A DNA stretch of 64,000 nucleotides from NCBI GenBank assembly GCA_965277595.1, contig CBDIDH010000002.1, positions 2,170,001 to 2,234,000 on the forward strand, in the 5' to 3' direction. Positions within the stretch are counted from its first letter, which is position 1. Each line of letters starts with the position of its first letter. Position numbers and translations under genes: made by a program. Source of the DNA: CBDIDH01 sp965277595 (GTDB taxonomy: Bacteria; Planctomycetota; Planctomycetia; Isosphaerales; Isosphaeraceae). Shown here in pieces: positions 26,129 to 35,087 of the stretch. The notes beneath the pieces are model-generated. The model worked only from the letters and a program-made list of their open reading frames with translations. It did not search any database and was not told where the DNA came from.

Positions 26129-26662
26129 TCAACAATGCGCCCGAGCCGTCCGCACCGAGATCCGTACTCGCGTGGCGACTCCTGCCCCCATCAAGGAAAG
26201 GGCGATCCAGAATGTCCCCGGTTCCGGCAGGTTTTGCGGGGCGGGGCGGACGATATGCGTGGCCCCGACCCCGGTCGTGACGTGCGACGGAATCGCCGGT
26301 GCTCGCGTCGTGATCGCCCCGAGCTCGGGTGCGATGTTCGGGTGATAGAAGTCAAACCGAGCGGGGTCGAGGCTTCGCCGCCAAGAGAGGTAATCGACAA
26401 ACGGGGTCTCGACCAGTCGGCCGCCGCTCGTCGGCAAGACCAGGCCCGACGGAAATCTCGGCGGAGCAGCGCGGTCCCAGAGCGGAATTCCGCCCGAGAG
26501 AAACCGCGCCCAGGCCGGGCCGAGCGAGTTGATGCTGTTCACCGCGATCAGATGATGACGTCGGATCGTGCTCGCGCCCGCCGAGCCATTGATGAAAAGG
26601 CTCGCAAGCACGGTCAGCGCCAACCCGGCCCGGACCAAACCTCGGTTGGATCGTCCTTCCAT
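26129..26662 (-). CDS. PEP-CTERM anchored secreted protein
   Basis: The ATG at 26662 gives 177 residues (a GTG at 26674 would add four). An N-terminal hydrophobic stretch (LALTVLASLFINGSAGA) is a signal peptide. Near the C-terminus LPEPGTFWIALSLMGAGVA followed by basic residues is a PEP-CTERM sorting signal, recognised by an exosortase that is not in this window. The middle is Pro/Arg-rich without a recognised domain. It converges with the DUF362 gene, with 12 bases between them. Confidence 0.8.
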   Translation of the reverse strand: MEGRSNRGLVRAGLALTVLASLFINGSAGASTIRRHHLIAVNSINSLGPAWARFLSGGIPLWDRAAPPRFPSGLVLPTSGGRLVETPFVDYLSWRRSLDPARFDFYHPNIAPELGAITTRAPAIPSHVTTGVGATHIVRPAPQNLPEPGTFWIALSLMGAGVATRVRISVRTARAHC

Positions 26663-27080
26663 GAACTCACCCACCCCGGAGCGTCAAGACCCGTCGGCAA
26701 CGCGACGCAACCGCCCTCTCCACGGCGGCCACCGCCTCTCGCGTCCTCGAACTCCCTATCTATCGGCCTCGTGGAAAGCAGGGCTAGAGAGCATTGAACG
26801 GGAGATTTGAGTTTGTCAAAGAAAGCCAAAGAATTTTGGAAGAATGGGGATTCTGGGAGAATTCCCCAGGCGAATGCGTGGCTTGTTCGTTTGGGGATGA
26901 CCCATGACCAATTTCGTCTCAACCAACGATTCATCGGTCATCGGCCATTGGTCATCGGCCATTGCTCCTCGTCCCCGAAATAGGCTCCCGGTTGTATCTC
27001 CGATCACCGCGCGGGTATCTTGAGTGCAAAGAAAGCTCAGGGTTGAATTCGAAGGTGCAATCGACGAAAGGCGTATCGTG
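26663..27080. repeat. Intergenic region with palindromic ATGACC repeat
   Basis: The spacer lies between the leftward PEP-CTERM gene and the rightward aldehyde dehydrogenase gene. At 26897-26982 a left arm with ATGACCCATGACCAA and a right arm with four CATCGGTCATCGGCCATTGG-type heptamers form a degenerate palindrome of the GACCGATGACC family. Nothing else was seen. Confidence 0.6.
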
Positions 27081-28535
27081 ATGGCCACCGCGACGGAATT
27101 GCCGACTCAGATGTACATCAACGGCCAGTGGACGGGCGCCCGAGACGGCAAGACCCTGGCGGTGATCAACCCGGCCGATGAATCAACGATCGCCGAGGTC
27201 GCCTTTGGCGGTCGGGCCGAGGCCGATCAGGCGATCGAGGCCGCCGCTCGAGCCTTTCCCACCTGGCGTGCCCTCTCGGTCTACGACCGTTCTAAAATCC
27301 TCAAGAAGACCGCCGACCTGATGCGCGAGCGGGTCGAGACGATCGGCCGGACCCTCACCCGCGAGCAAGGCAAGCCGCTCGCCGAAGCCAAAGCCGAGGT
27401 CATGCACTCGGCCGACACGTTCGAATGGTTCGCCGAGGAAGGAAAACGCTCGTACGGCCGGATCATTCCGCCGTCGAACGTCGCCAAGCGACATTCGGCG
27501 ATCAAGCACCCTGTCGGCGTCGTCGGCACGATCACCCCCTGGAATTTTCCCGCGGCGCTTCCCGTTCGCAAGATCGCCCCGGCGCTCGTCGCCGGCTGCA
27601 CGGTCGTGAGCCGACCGGCCGACCAGACCCCGCTGACTCTCGTCCAGATTTTTCAGTGCCTGGCTGATGCCGGCCTTCCCGAAGGGGTCGCCAACCTGGT
27701 CATCGGCGATGCTGTCGCCGTCGCCGACGCCTTTTTCGAACACCGGGCCGTGCGAAAAGTGAGCTTCACCGGGTCCACGGCGGTCGGCAAGGAGTTGATC
27801 CGCCGATCGGCCGATCAGGTGATGCGGCTGAGCCTGGAACTGGGCGGCCATGCCCCGCTGATCGTCTTCCCCGATGCCGACGTCGCGCAGGTCGCCCAGG
27901 CGGCGGTGATCGGCAAGTTTCGGAATAATGGCCAGGTCTGCATTGCCCCGTCGCGGTTTTATGTTCACGAGTCGATCAGCAAGGCGTTTACCGAGGCAGC
28001 CGTCGAGATCACCCGGAACCTCAAGATCGGCAACGGTCTGGAAGACGGCGTCCAGGTCGGCCCGATGTTCGAGGCCCGCGCGGTGGAGAAGACCGCCGGG
28101 ATCGTCGACGACGCCCGGAGCCGAGGCGCCAAGATCCTCACCGGCGGGAGCCGATCGACCCGGTTTGACAGGGGGTACTGGTTCGAGCCGACCATTCTCC
28201 GCGAGGTGGACGGTTCGATGCGGCTGATGACCGAGGAGCCGTTCGCCCCGATCATGCCCCTGCTCGATTTCTCGAAGCTCGACGACGTGATCGCCGCCGC
28301 GAACAAGACGCCGTATGGCCTGGCCGCGTATGTTTTCACGAATGACCTGACCATCGCCACCCGAATGGCCGAGGGCCTCGAAGCCGGCATCATCGGCATC
28401 AATGATCCCGTTCCAGCCACCCCGCAATGCCCCTTCGGCGGCATGAAAGAATCGGGCCTTGGCCGCGAGCTTGGCTTTGAGGGGCTCGACGCGTATCTGG
28501 AGACCAAATATGTCTCCGTCGGCCTCCGCGTTTGA
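27081..28535 (+). CDS. NAD(P)-dependent aldehyde dehydrogenase (succinate-semialdehyde type)
   Basis: The ATG at 27081 with GAAAGG upstream gives 484 residues, normal for the family. Motifs are GVVGTITPWNFPAALPVRKIAPAL, FTGSTAVGKELI, the general-base Glu in LELGGHAP, the catalytic Cys in NNGQVCIAPSRF and the EEPFAPIMPL block. The sequence resembles GabD-type succinate-semialdehyde dehydrogenases, which oxidise aldehydes to acids using NAD(P). A different aldehyde substrate is possible. No gab partner genes are nearby. The Uma2 gene follows after 28 bases. Confidence 0.93.
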   Translation: MATATELPTQMYINGQWTGARDGKTLAVINPADESTIAEVAFGGRAEADQAIEAAARAFPTWRALSVYDRSKILKKTADLMRERVETIGRTLTREQGKPLAEAKAEVMHSADTFEWFAEEGKRSYGRIIPPSNVAKRHSAIKHPVGVVGTITPWNFPAALPVRKIAPALVAGCTVVSRPADQTPLTLVQIFQCLADAGLPEGVANLVIGDAVAVADAFFEHRAVRKVSFTGSTAVGKELIRRSADQVMRLSLELGGHAPLIVFPDADVAQVAQAAVIGKFRNNGQVCIAPSRFYVHESISKAFTEAAVEITRNLKIGNGLEDGVQVGPMFEARAVEKTAGIVDDARSRGAKILTGGSRSTRFDRGYWFEPTILREVDGSMRLMTEEPFAPIMPLLDFSKLDDVIAAANKTPYGLAAYVFTNDLTIATRMAEGLEAGIIGINDPVPATPQCPFGGMKESGLGRELGFEGLDAYLETKYVSVGLRV

Positions 28536-28563
28536 ACCGATTGATCCCCCGGGGGACGCCCTC

Positions 28564-29169
28564 ATGAGCCTCGCCGATCCGCCTCGGAAGACGTTGACGG
28601 CCGAGGAACTCGTGGCCTTGCCCGACGACGGGATTTCTCGCGAGATCCGTCGCGGCGAACTCAGGGAATGGCCAGGTGAGTTCTTCGAATGTTCAGGGAG
28701 TGGACGTCCCGTGACGATGAGGAACCGGGTTCATAGCAAGATCGAAACCCGGATCGCCACGATCCTGCGGGTCTGGCTCGACAATCAGCCGATGCCTCGC
28801 GGCGAGATTCATAGCGGCGAGGCGGGGTTCCGGTTGCGGCGAAACCCCGAGACGCTTGTCGGCATTGATGTCGCCTACGCGTCGGCGGAACTGGTGGCGT
28901 CAACCGACCCGAATTTCGCCTTTTACGAAGGCCCGCCGATCCTGGCGGTCGAGATCCTCTCGCCATCGGATCAGGTTGGAGACATCACCGAGAAGGTCAA
29001 GATCTATCTCGAAGTCGGCACGGTCGTCTGGGTCGTCGACCCCGATTTCCAGACCCTTCGCGTCCACCGCCCTGGCTGCGTGGCCGAAACCTACAACGAA
29101 ACCCACGAGCTCTCCGGCGAGCCTGAACTGCCCGGTTTTCGGGTCGTCGTCGCGGACCTCTTCGCCTGA
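28564..29169 (+). CDS. Uma2 family (DUF820) PD-(D/E)XK nuclease-like protein
   Basis: The ATG at 28564 follows GGGGGAC, giving 201 residues. The fold is shown by VGIDVAYAS (first acidic residue) and AVEILSPSDQ followed by KVKIYLEVGTVVWVVDP, the PD-(D/E)XK arrangement of Uma2/DUF820. Such proteins occur in many copies in cyanobacteria and planctomycetes, and their substrates are unknown. It is close behind the aldehyde dehydrogenase gene and may be read with it. Confidence 0.9.
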   Translation: MSLADPPRKTLTAEELVALPDDGISREIRRGELREWPGEFFECSGSGRPVTMRNRVHSKIETRIATILRVWLDNQPMPRGEIHSGEAGFRLRRNPETLVGIDVAYASAELVASTDPNFAFYEGPPILAVEILSPSDQVGDITEKVKIYLEVGTVVWVVDPDFQTLRVHRPGCVAETYNETHELSGEPELPGFRVVVADLFA

Positions 29170-29379
29170 GCGGTCTGGCCTTCCTGCCAGATTGGCAGGC
29201 CGTATGGAACGACCAGCGTGGGTGACAGGCGATAACCACGACGGATGCCGCTTCGAGCATCGTCCGAACTTGATCAAAGCGTTCAACTTGTGCTCAGATC
29301 GTCCTCGTGGCACAGGGCTTGCTCCTGCGCACAAATGGCGAGGGCACTGTCCGTTTGTCTCACAAATGGGTTTGCACAC

Positions 29380-31302
29380 ATGGCAAGCGTCACGGAATCG
29401 CAGTCGCAAGAATTTTCCTTTCAGGCCGAGATCCAGCAGCTTTTGCACTTGCTGGCGCATTCGCTGTATCAGAGCAAGGAGATCGCCGTCAGGGAGCTGA
29501 TCTCCAACGCCTCCGATGCGCTCGACAAGATGCGGTACGTGGCCCTGACCGATGAGTCAACCCGCGACGACCAGCCGCTGGAAATTGTCATCGAGGGGCG
29601 AAAAGAGGCCGGGGAACTGGTGATTCGCGATAACGGCTTGGGAATGACCCGCGACGAACTCGTCACGAACCTCGGCACGATCGCGCATAGCGGCTCGCGT
29701 GAGTTCCTCAAGACCGCCGTGAACCGCCCCGAGGGCGAGAAGGCAAAGGATGCACTCTCGCTGATCGGTCAATTCGGCGTCGGCTTTTACTCGGCCTTCA
29801 TGATCGCCGACCGCGTCCGGGTCCGAACCCGGAGCTACAAGGAGTCGCAAGGCTGGGAGTGGGAATCCGACGGCAGCGGTCGGTTCCGGGTCACGCCCGC
29901 CGAGGGGCTTTCGCGCGGAACCGAGATCATCCTCCACCTCAAGGACGACGCCAAGGATTTTGCCGACGACTGGCGGCTCAAGACGATCATCCGGCGCTAT
30001 TCTGGGTTCGTCCCGCACCCGGTCAAGGTCGGCGGCGAGGTCGTCAACAGCCAGAAGCCGATCTGGGTCGAGCCGAAGTCACAGGTGACCGACGAGCAGT
30101 ACACGCAGTTTTATCAACACCTGACCCACCACACCGACGAGTCGCCGCTCTGGCACCTGCACATGGCGGCCGACTCGCCGATCCAGTTTCGCGCGATCCT
30201 TTACTGCCCGGCGACGAACCTGGAACTCCTCGGCTACGGCCGCGAGGAGCACGGCTTGAACCTCTGCGCCAAGCGTGTTCTGGTGCAGAGCGATTGTCGC
30301 GACCTCTTGCCCGAATATCTCCGGTTCCTCCACGGAATCGTCGACTCGGAAGACCTGCCGCTGAACGTCTCGCGCGAGACCTTGCAAGACAACTCGGTCA
30401 TCCGCAAGATCCGCGCGACACTTGTCAAAGGCGTTCTCGACAAGCTCCAGAAGCTCGCCGACGAGTCGCCGAAGGATTTTCTCACCTTTTACCGCCAGTT
30501 CGGCCTGACCCTGAAGGAAGGGACCGCCCGCGACCCGGCCAATCGCGAACGAGTCGCCAAGCTGCTCCGGTTCAGCTCGACCCACGCCGACGACCCCGAG
30601 GCGCCGACCTCGTTCGACGACTACATTCAGCGCGCTCCGGCCGACCAGAAGTCGATTTATTACCTTGGCGGTCCCGACCTCTCGTCGATCAAGAAGAACC
30701 CGAACCTGGAAATCTTCCGCCGACGCGGTATCGAGGTCCTCTTCCTCGTCGATCCGGTGGACGAGTTCGTCTTCTCGTCGCTCGGCACCTACGGCGATCA
30801 CAAGCTCGTCTCGATTGACTCCGCCGACCTCGAACTTCCCGCCGAGTCCTCGACCGACGAGCCGAAGACCGACGCCCCGACGACCACCGATCCGGCCGAC
30901 TCCGGCGGTCTCGGCCGCGTTCTCTCTCTCTTCAAGACCGCGCTCGGCGATCGCGTCAAGGACGTTCGCCCTTCGAAGCGATTGACGGACAGCCCCTGTT
31001 GCCTGGTGAATGCGGAAGGGGGCCTGAGTCCTCAGATGCAGCGCCTCTTGAGGCAGGCGAACAAGGACTTCCCGTCCTCGGCCCGGATCTTCGAGGTCAA
31101 TCCGTCGTCCACGTTGATCCGGCGCCTTCAAAACCTCTCCGCCAATTCTGACCACGACGCCTTTATTGGCCAGTGTGCCCTTCAACTCTGGTCAAACGCC
31201 CTTCTTCTCGAAGGCACGGTGACCGAGCCTGAGTCGATCGTCTCTCGCAACCAGTCCTTCATGGAAGAAGCCGCCGAGAAGCGCTCGCCGATTCTCTTTT
31301 GA
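29380..31302 (+). CDS. htpG: Chaperone protein HtpG (bacterial Hsp90)
   Basis: The ATG at 29380 gives a 640-residue cytoplasmic Hsp90. The N-terminal ATPase has AVRELISNASDALDKMRY, DNGLGMTRDEL and LIGQFGVGFYSAFMIAD; the middle domain contains LPLNVSRETLQDN with the catalytic Arg region; the C-terminal dimerisation domain has LTDSPCCLVNAEGGLSPQMQRLL. It assists maturation of client proteins using ATP. A longer open frame upstream has no supporting motif. The upstream 200 bases show no recognisable CIRCE element. A heptamer repeat follows the stop. Confidence 0.97.
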   Translation: MASVTESQSQEFSFQAEIQQLLHLLAHSLYQSKEIAVRELISNASDALDKMRYVALTDESTRDDQPLEIVIEGRKEAGELVIRDNGLGMTRDELVTNLGTIAHSGSREFLKTAVNRPEGEKAKDALSLIGQFGVGFYSAFMIADRVRVRTRSYKESQGWEWESDGSGRFRVTPAEGLSRGTEIILHLKDDAKDFADDWRLKTIIRRYSGFVPHPVKVGGEVVNSQKPIWVEPKSQVTDEQYTQFYQHLTHHTDESPLWHLHMAADSPIQFRAILYCPATNLELLGYGREEHGLNLCAKRVLVQSDCRDLLPEYLRFLHGIVDSEDLPLNVSRETLQDNSVIRKIRATLVKGVLDKLQKLADESPKDFLTFYRQFGLTLKEGTARDPANRERVAKLLRFSSTHADDPEAPTSFDDYIQRAPADQKSIYYLGGPDLSSIKKNPNLEIFRRRGIEVLFLVDPVDEFVFSSLGTYGDHKLVSIDSADLELPAESSTDEPKTDAPTTTDPADSGGLGRVLSLFKTALGDRVKDVRPSKRLTDSPCCLVNAEGGLSPQMQRLLRQANKDFPSSARIFEVNPSSTLIRRLQNLSANSDHDAFIGQCALQLWSNALLLEGTVTEPESIVSRNQSFMEEAAEKRSPILF

Positions 31303-31317
31303 CGGGCTTGATTGACC

Positions 31318-31515
31318 GGACGAGGGCAAAGGGCAAAGGGCACAAAACGGACGGCAACCGACCCGGGCGGCCTGATCCCCGCACCCGCCTGGTCTCTCCC
31401 GCCTTCTGTCTTTTGTCCTTCTGCCCTTTGCCCTTTGCCCTTCTGCCCTTCTGCCCTTTGCCCTTTGCCCTTCTGCCCTTCTGCCCTTTGCCCTTCTGCC
31501 CTGAAACCCTTGCCC
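31318..31515. repeat. GGGCAAAG/CTTTGCCC heptamer-type palindromic repeat
   Basis: A short left arm (GACGAGGGCAAAGGGCAAAGGGC) faces a long right arm of about 100 bases made of mixed CCCTTTG (7-mer) and CCCTTCTG (8-mer) units. The family resembles 478-645. It fills the gap between htpG and the glycogen synthase gene. Proline/cysteine-rich frames across it are artefacts. Confidence 0.8.
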
Positions 31516-31608
31516 AGTTCCGCCCCAGGGTACGTGGAAGAAGGCCCCCTCATGGTATAAAAAGGGACCGGCAATAACTCGGCGCCGACCAGGTGAGGGA
31601 TTCCCCGC

Positions 31609-32829
31609 ATGCGTATCGCGATCTTGACGAATGAGTATCCGCCCAACATCTACGGAGGCGCGGGGGTCCACGTTGAGTATCTCACGCGAGAATTGATGCG
31701 GATCGAAGGGGGGAACCACTCAGTGGAAGTCCTCTGCTTCGGCAATCAATCCGAGCACGAGGGGAACCTCAGCGTCAAGGGGATCGACCCGAAATTCACG
31801 CTCCCGACGCGCGACCCGAAGCATGCGAAATTCCTCGACACGATGCTCCGCGACCTCGTCATGGCCGGCATGCTCGATGATATCGACGTCGTTCACTGCC
31901 ACACCTGGTACACGCACCTCGCCGGCTGCCTTGTCAAGCAGCTCACAGGCGCCCGGCTCGTGCTCACGACCCACTCGCTCGAACCGCACCGACCGTGGAA
32001 GGTCGAACAGCTTGGCTCGGCCTATCATGCCAGTTCCTGGGTCGAGAAGACCGCCTATGAAAACGCCGATGGCGTGATCGCCGTTTCCGCATCGATGCGC
32101 GACGACGTGCACGTCCTTTATGGCGTCCCCTATCAGAAAATTCGGGTCATTCACAACGGAATCGACCTCAACCAGTACCGGCCGACGCCAGACCGGGCCG
32201 TTCTGGAGAAGTACGGCGTCAATCCCGAGATGCCCTTTGTTCTCTTCGTCGGGCGAATCACCCGACAGAAAGGGATTATTCACCTCGTCCGGGCGATCAA
32301 GGACATGAGGCCCGGCGTTCAGGTGGTGCTCTGCGCGGGGGCTCCCGACACCGAGGAGATCGCCCGCGAGATGAAAGATTGCGTCGCCGAGGCCCGCAAG
32401 GAGTCAAGCAATCCGATCATCTGGGTCGCTCAGATCGTTCCCAAGGATGACATCATCACCCTGTACACACAGGCTGCGCTTTTTATCTGTCCGTCGGTGT
32501 ACGAGCCTTTCGGGATCATCAACCTGGAGGCGATGGCTTGCGGAACGCCCGTCGTGGCCTCGGCCGTCGGCGGCATCAAGGAGGTCGTCGTTCACGAGAA
32601 AACCGGCCTTCTCGTGCCGTTTGAACCGGTTGGCGGCACCGACTTTGAGCCGAGCGACCCCGCGAAGTTCGCCCTTGACCTCGCCTCGGCGGTGAACAGC
32701 CTGCTCGACGACCCCGAGAAGTTGAAACGGATGGGTCTTCGCTCGCGCGAGCGCGTGGAACACTTCTTTAGCTGGACGAGCATCGCGCGCTGGACGACCG
32801 ACTTTTACTGGGATCTCGTCCAGGCGTGA
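31609..32829 (+). CDS. glgA: Glycogen synthase / alpha-maltose-1-phosphate synthase-like GT4
   Basis: The 406-residue protein is a GT-B glycosyltransferase: NEYPPNIYGGAGVHVEYLTREL at the N-terminus, VVHCHTWYTHLAG, THSLEPHRPWK and, near the C-terminus, EPFGIINLEAMACGTPVVAS, the E-x7-E acceptor/donor motif. The sequence matches the actinobacterial-type GlgA (GlgM) subfamily rather than GT5 synthases, so the donor may be ADP-glucose or UDP-glucose with maltose-1-phosphate as the product; this is inferred. The ATG at 31609 is preceded by GGTGAGGG. Confidence 0.9.
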   Translation: MRIAILTNEYPPNIYGGAGVHVEYLTRELMRIEGGNHSVEVLCFGNQSEHEGNLSVKGIDPKFTLPTRDPKHAKFLDTMLRDLVMAGMLDDIDVVHCHTWYTHLAGCLVKQLTGARLVLTTHSLEPHRPWKVEQLGSAYHASSWVEKTAYENADGVIAVSASMRDDVHVLYGVPYQKIRVIHNGIDLNQYRPTPDRAVLEKYGVNPEMPFVLFVGRITRQKGIIHLVRAIKDMRPGVQVVLCAGAPDTEEIAREMKDCVAEARKESSNPIIWVAQIVPKDDIITLYTQAALFICPSVYEPFGIINLEAMACGTPVVASAVGGIKEVVVHEKTGLLVPFEPVGGTDFEPSDPAKFALDLASAVNSLLDDPEKLKRMGLRSRERVEHFFSWTSIARWTTDFYWDLVQA

Positions 32830-32862
32830 CGACCCGTCCCGAAAAAAAGGGGTTCAAGGCCG

Positions 32863-33345
32863 ATGCCGTTCACGTTCCGTTCGATCGAGCCGGCGAAGCG
32901 AGCCTACTCACTTCTCGACGAGTTCAAGACGTTCGCGTTCAAGGGGAACGTGATCGACCTGGCCGTCGGCGTCATCATCGGAGGCGCCTTTGGCAACATC
33001 GTCAAGTCGCTCGTTGACAATATCGTGATGCCGACGCTTGGCGTCCTTCTTCCCGGCCAGAAAGGCTACGAACACTGGTCCTTGACGCTCGACGGCAAGA
33101 CGATCCCTTATGGGAAGTTCCTCGGCGACGTCGTCAATTTCCTGATCGTCGCCATCGCGCTTTTTCTGTTCATCGTCAAGTTCCTCGGCTGGGTCCTGAC
33201 GCTCCGCAAGCAGGAGCAGGTTGACCCGCCCCCCTTGACGAAGGATCAGGAGCTTCTGTCCGAGATCCGCGACCTCCTGAAAACAACGGGTCGGGCGCCG
33301 ACGTCTCTCGCCGGAGCCGACCCCGTGAATCCCGCCGGCCCTTGA
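32863..33345 (+). CDS. mscL: Large-conductance mechanosensitive channel
   Basis: The 160-residue protein has the MscL signature FKGNVIDLAVGVIIGGAFGNIVKSLVDNIVMP (pore-lining TM1 with the Gly/Ala pattern) and a second helix (VVNFLIVAIALFLFIVKFLGW). The cytoplasmic helix is retained near the end (LSEIRDLLK). It is slightly longer than E. coli MscL at both ends. It protects against osmotic lysis. The gene follows glgA by 33 bases and may be co-transcribed. Confidence 0.95.
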   Translation: MPFTFRSIEPAKRAYSLLDEFKTFAFKGNVIDLAVGVIIGGAFGNIVKSLVDNIVMPTLGVLLPGQKGYEHWSLTLDGKTIPYGKFLGDVVNFLIVAIALFLFIVKFLGWVLTLRKQEQVDPPPLTKDQELLSEIRDLLKTTGRAPTSLAGADPVNPAGP

Positions 33346-33373
33346 GAAACGGGCCGGATGCAGGTTACAGGTT

Positions 33374-33486
33374 CATGACCGAGGGACGAAGACCGAAGAC
33401 CGTTGCAATCGTGTCCGGGATTTGTCTTCATCCTTCAAAAATCCAGAACATTGGAATTTTTCCGGTCGGTCATCGGGCCTTAGCCA
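33374..33486. repeat. Degenerate GACCGA heptamer palindrome
   Basis: Left arm GACCGAGGGACGAAGACCGAAGACC and right arm CGGTCGGTCATCGGGCC face each other across a loop of about 60 bases, between the convergent mscL and formylglycine-generating-enzyme genes. This is a diverged member of the GACCGATGACC family. Confidence 0.6.
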
Positions 33487-33510
33487 TCCAATGGCAAATC
33501 CGCGACGCGG

Positions 33511-34653
33511 TCACGGTCGATTCCCTGAATCGGGCGATCGGGCGCAACGGAATCCCAGGTTCGAGGCGCCGCTGTCAATGGCCCCCTTGCCGCGAGCGCC
33601 GGGAAGGTAGCGGGTGCAATAAAGGTCGCTGCACAGGAACGACCCGCCGCGATGGACGCGCTTGGGAATACCGGGTTCGGCGGGGTCGTCGCTTGACGTC
33701 GGCCCGGTCGGGTTGGAGAGGACCGCGCCGGCGGGGGCGACATCGTAGCCGGGTCGATACCAGTCGGAACACCATTCCCAGACGTTGCCGGCCATGTCGA
33801 GGAGCCCGTAGCCGTTGGGCGGAAACGTGCCGACGGGGGCAACCCGGTCAAAGCCGTCGGTCGCGGCGTTTCGCGAGGGAAAACGCCCTTGCCAGTGGTT
33901 CATGAGGGGTTTGCCGTCGGGTTCGCGGGCATCGCCCCAGACATATTTCTTGCGGTCGAGACCCCCTCGGGCGGCGAATTCCCATTCGGCCTCGGTCGGC
34001 AGCCTCTTCTTGGCCCACTGCGCGTAGGCGATCGCATCGTCAAAGCAGACGTGGACGGCCGGGTAGTCGTCCTTGCCGTCGATTGAGCTACCGGGGCCTT
34101 CGGGGTGTCGCCAGTCCGCGCCGGGGACGTACCGCCACCAGGCGAGCGGGTCGTCAAGCGGGATCGGTTCCTTGGGGGGCGTGAAGACGGCCGAGCCGGG
34201 GACGAGCTTCGCGGGGTCGACGCCTGGAAAATCCTTCGAGTCGGGCTTGCGTTCGGCGACGGTGACGTAGCCGGTCGCCTTGACGAACCGGGCGAAGTCG
34301 GCGTTGGTGACCTCGGTCCAGTCGAGCCAGAACCCGGAGACGCGGACGAGGTGGAGCGGATCGGCGTCGGTCGTCGCGGCGTCGTTGCCCCCCATCCAGA
34401 AGGTCCCGCCGGGAATCCAGACCATGCCCTCGGGCGCGGGGCGGGGAGCCTTCGAGGGGTTGACTGAAGGCGATTCCGCGGGAGCCGTTGACGCCGAGGA
34501 TTCCGTCTCGCGCGCGGCGACCCGCCCCGCGGAGTCGACCCGGCGGGCCAGGACGATCGTCACGGCGATGATGGAACCGAGCACGACGGCCATGAAGCCG
34601 AAGGCGGCGATCAGTCGGTTTCGGCCTCCGCGTCGTGCGTCCAGATCAACCAA
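33511..34653 (-). CDS. Formylglycine-generating enzyme (sulfatase-modifying factor)
   Basis: The protein (380 residues from the TTG at 34653; the true start is uncertain, as no good ribosome site is visible) has an N-terminal membrane anchor (about 15-37), a Ser/Pro-rich linker and an FGE domain with GMVWIPGGTFWMGG, RLPTEAEWEFAARGG, AGNVWEWCSDWY and GGSFLCSDLYCTRY. Cys341 and Cys346 match the catalytic cysteine pair of true FGE, which converts a sulfatase Cys to formylglycine; many family members lack them. A CAPTR-type sulfatase is encoded 0.8 kb upstream on the same strand, so it is the probable client. The anchor suggests action on exported substrates. Confidence 0.9.
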   Translation of the reverse strand: MVDLDARRGGRNRLIAAFGFMAVVLGSIIAVTIVLARRVDSAGRVAARETESSASTAPAESPSVNPSKAPRPAPEGMVWIPGGTFWMGGNDAATTDADPLHLVRVSGFWLDWTEVTNADFARFVKATGYVTVAERKPDSKDFPGVDPAKLVPGSAVFTPPKEPIPLDDPLAWWRYVPGADWRHPEGPGSSIDGKDDYPAVHVCFDDAIAYAQWAKKRLPTEAEWEFAARGGLDRKKYVWGDAREPDGKPLMNHWQGRFPSRNAATDGFDRVAPVGTFPPNGYGLLDMAGNVWEWCSDWYRPGYDVAPAGAVLSNPTGPTSSDDPAEPGIPKRVHRGGSFLCSDLYCTRYLPGARGKGAIDSGASNLGFRCARSPDSGNRP

Positions 34654-34764
34654 GGGGTTTTTGCCTCGCTTCGGGACCAGTAGTTCCGCGCTGGGCTCGT
34701 TCGTGCCCGGACACGTCGATTATCGACGCGAAGGCCCGCGATTGCAAACGGGAAGGACGGATCG

Positions 34765-35055
34765 CAGGGCTGTTTCATTCTCGGGAATAACCAATGACCA
34801 AGGACCAATGACCGAGGAAAAATCGAAAACAGGAAAAATGGGCAAGAGCCTTGCCGACCTTTTTCGGTCCTCGGTCATCGGTCCTCGGTCCTCGGTCCTC
34901 GGTCCTCGGTCCTCGGTCCTCGGTCCTCGGTCCTCGGTCCTCGGTCCTCGGTCCTCGGTCCTCGGTCCTCGGTCCTCGGTCCTCGGTCCTCGGTCCTCGG
35001 TCCTCGGTCATCGGTCATCGGTCATCGGTCATCAATGGAGAATGAAACAGCCCTG
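34765..35055. mobile_element. Short MITE-like element with 18-bp TIRs and 10-bp target duplication
   Basis: The element is 291 bp. Perfect terminal inverted repeats CAGGGCTGTTTCATTCTC lie at 34765-34782 and (reversed) 35038-35055. The direct repeat GGACGGATCG flanks it exactly: 34755-34764 and 35056-35065, a 10-bp target duplication. Inside, after AATAACC and ATGACC heptamers, a non-palindromic core (about 34815-34868) is followed by a 24-unit heptamer array. It has no coding capacity beyond repeat frames and sits between the STAS and FGE genes. A second copy lies at 43775-43920. A non-autonomous element moved by an unseen transposase is inferred. Confidence 0.88.
34865..35032. repeat. 24-unit perfect heptamer array CGGTCNT
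   Basis: The array holds 24 tandem 7-bp units with no break: unit 1 CGGTCCT, unit 2 CGGTCAT, units 3-20 CGGTCCT, units 21-24 CGGTCAT. It is the right arm of the mobile element. Because 7 is not a multiple of 3, every frame reads a 7-residue protein repeat, which is not coding evidence. The left arm contains only a few ATGACC-type units, so the array has expanded on one side. Confidence 0.95.
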
Positions 35056-35087
35056 GGACGGATCGAGCGTCGCTTGACAACCAGGCG

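Noticed and set aside
29170..29379. CIRCE or other heat-shock operator before htpG
   Set aside because: I searched for the inverted TTAGCACTC-type element and saw none.
34865..35032. CRISPR array
   Set aside because: The units are contiguous 7-bp repeats without spacers.
34775..35077. Long proteins of repeated TEDRGPR or SSVLGPR units
   Set aside because: They are translations of the CGGTCCT heptamer array; a 7-bp unit gives 7-residue repeats in every frame.
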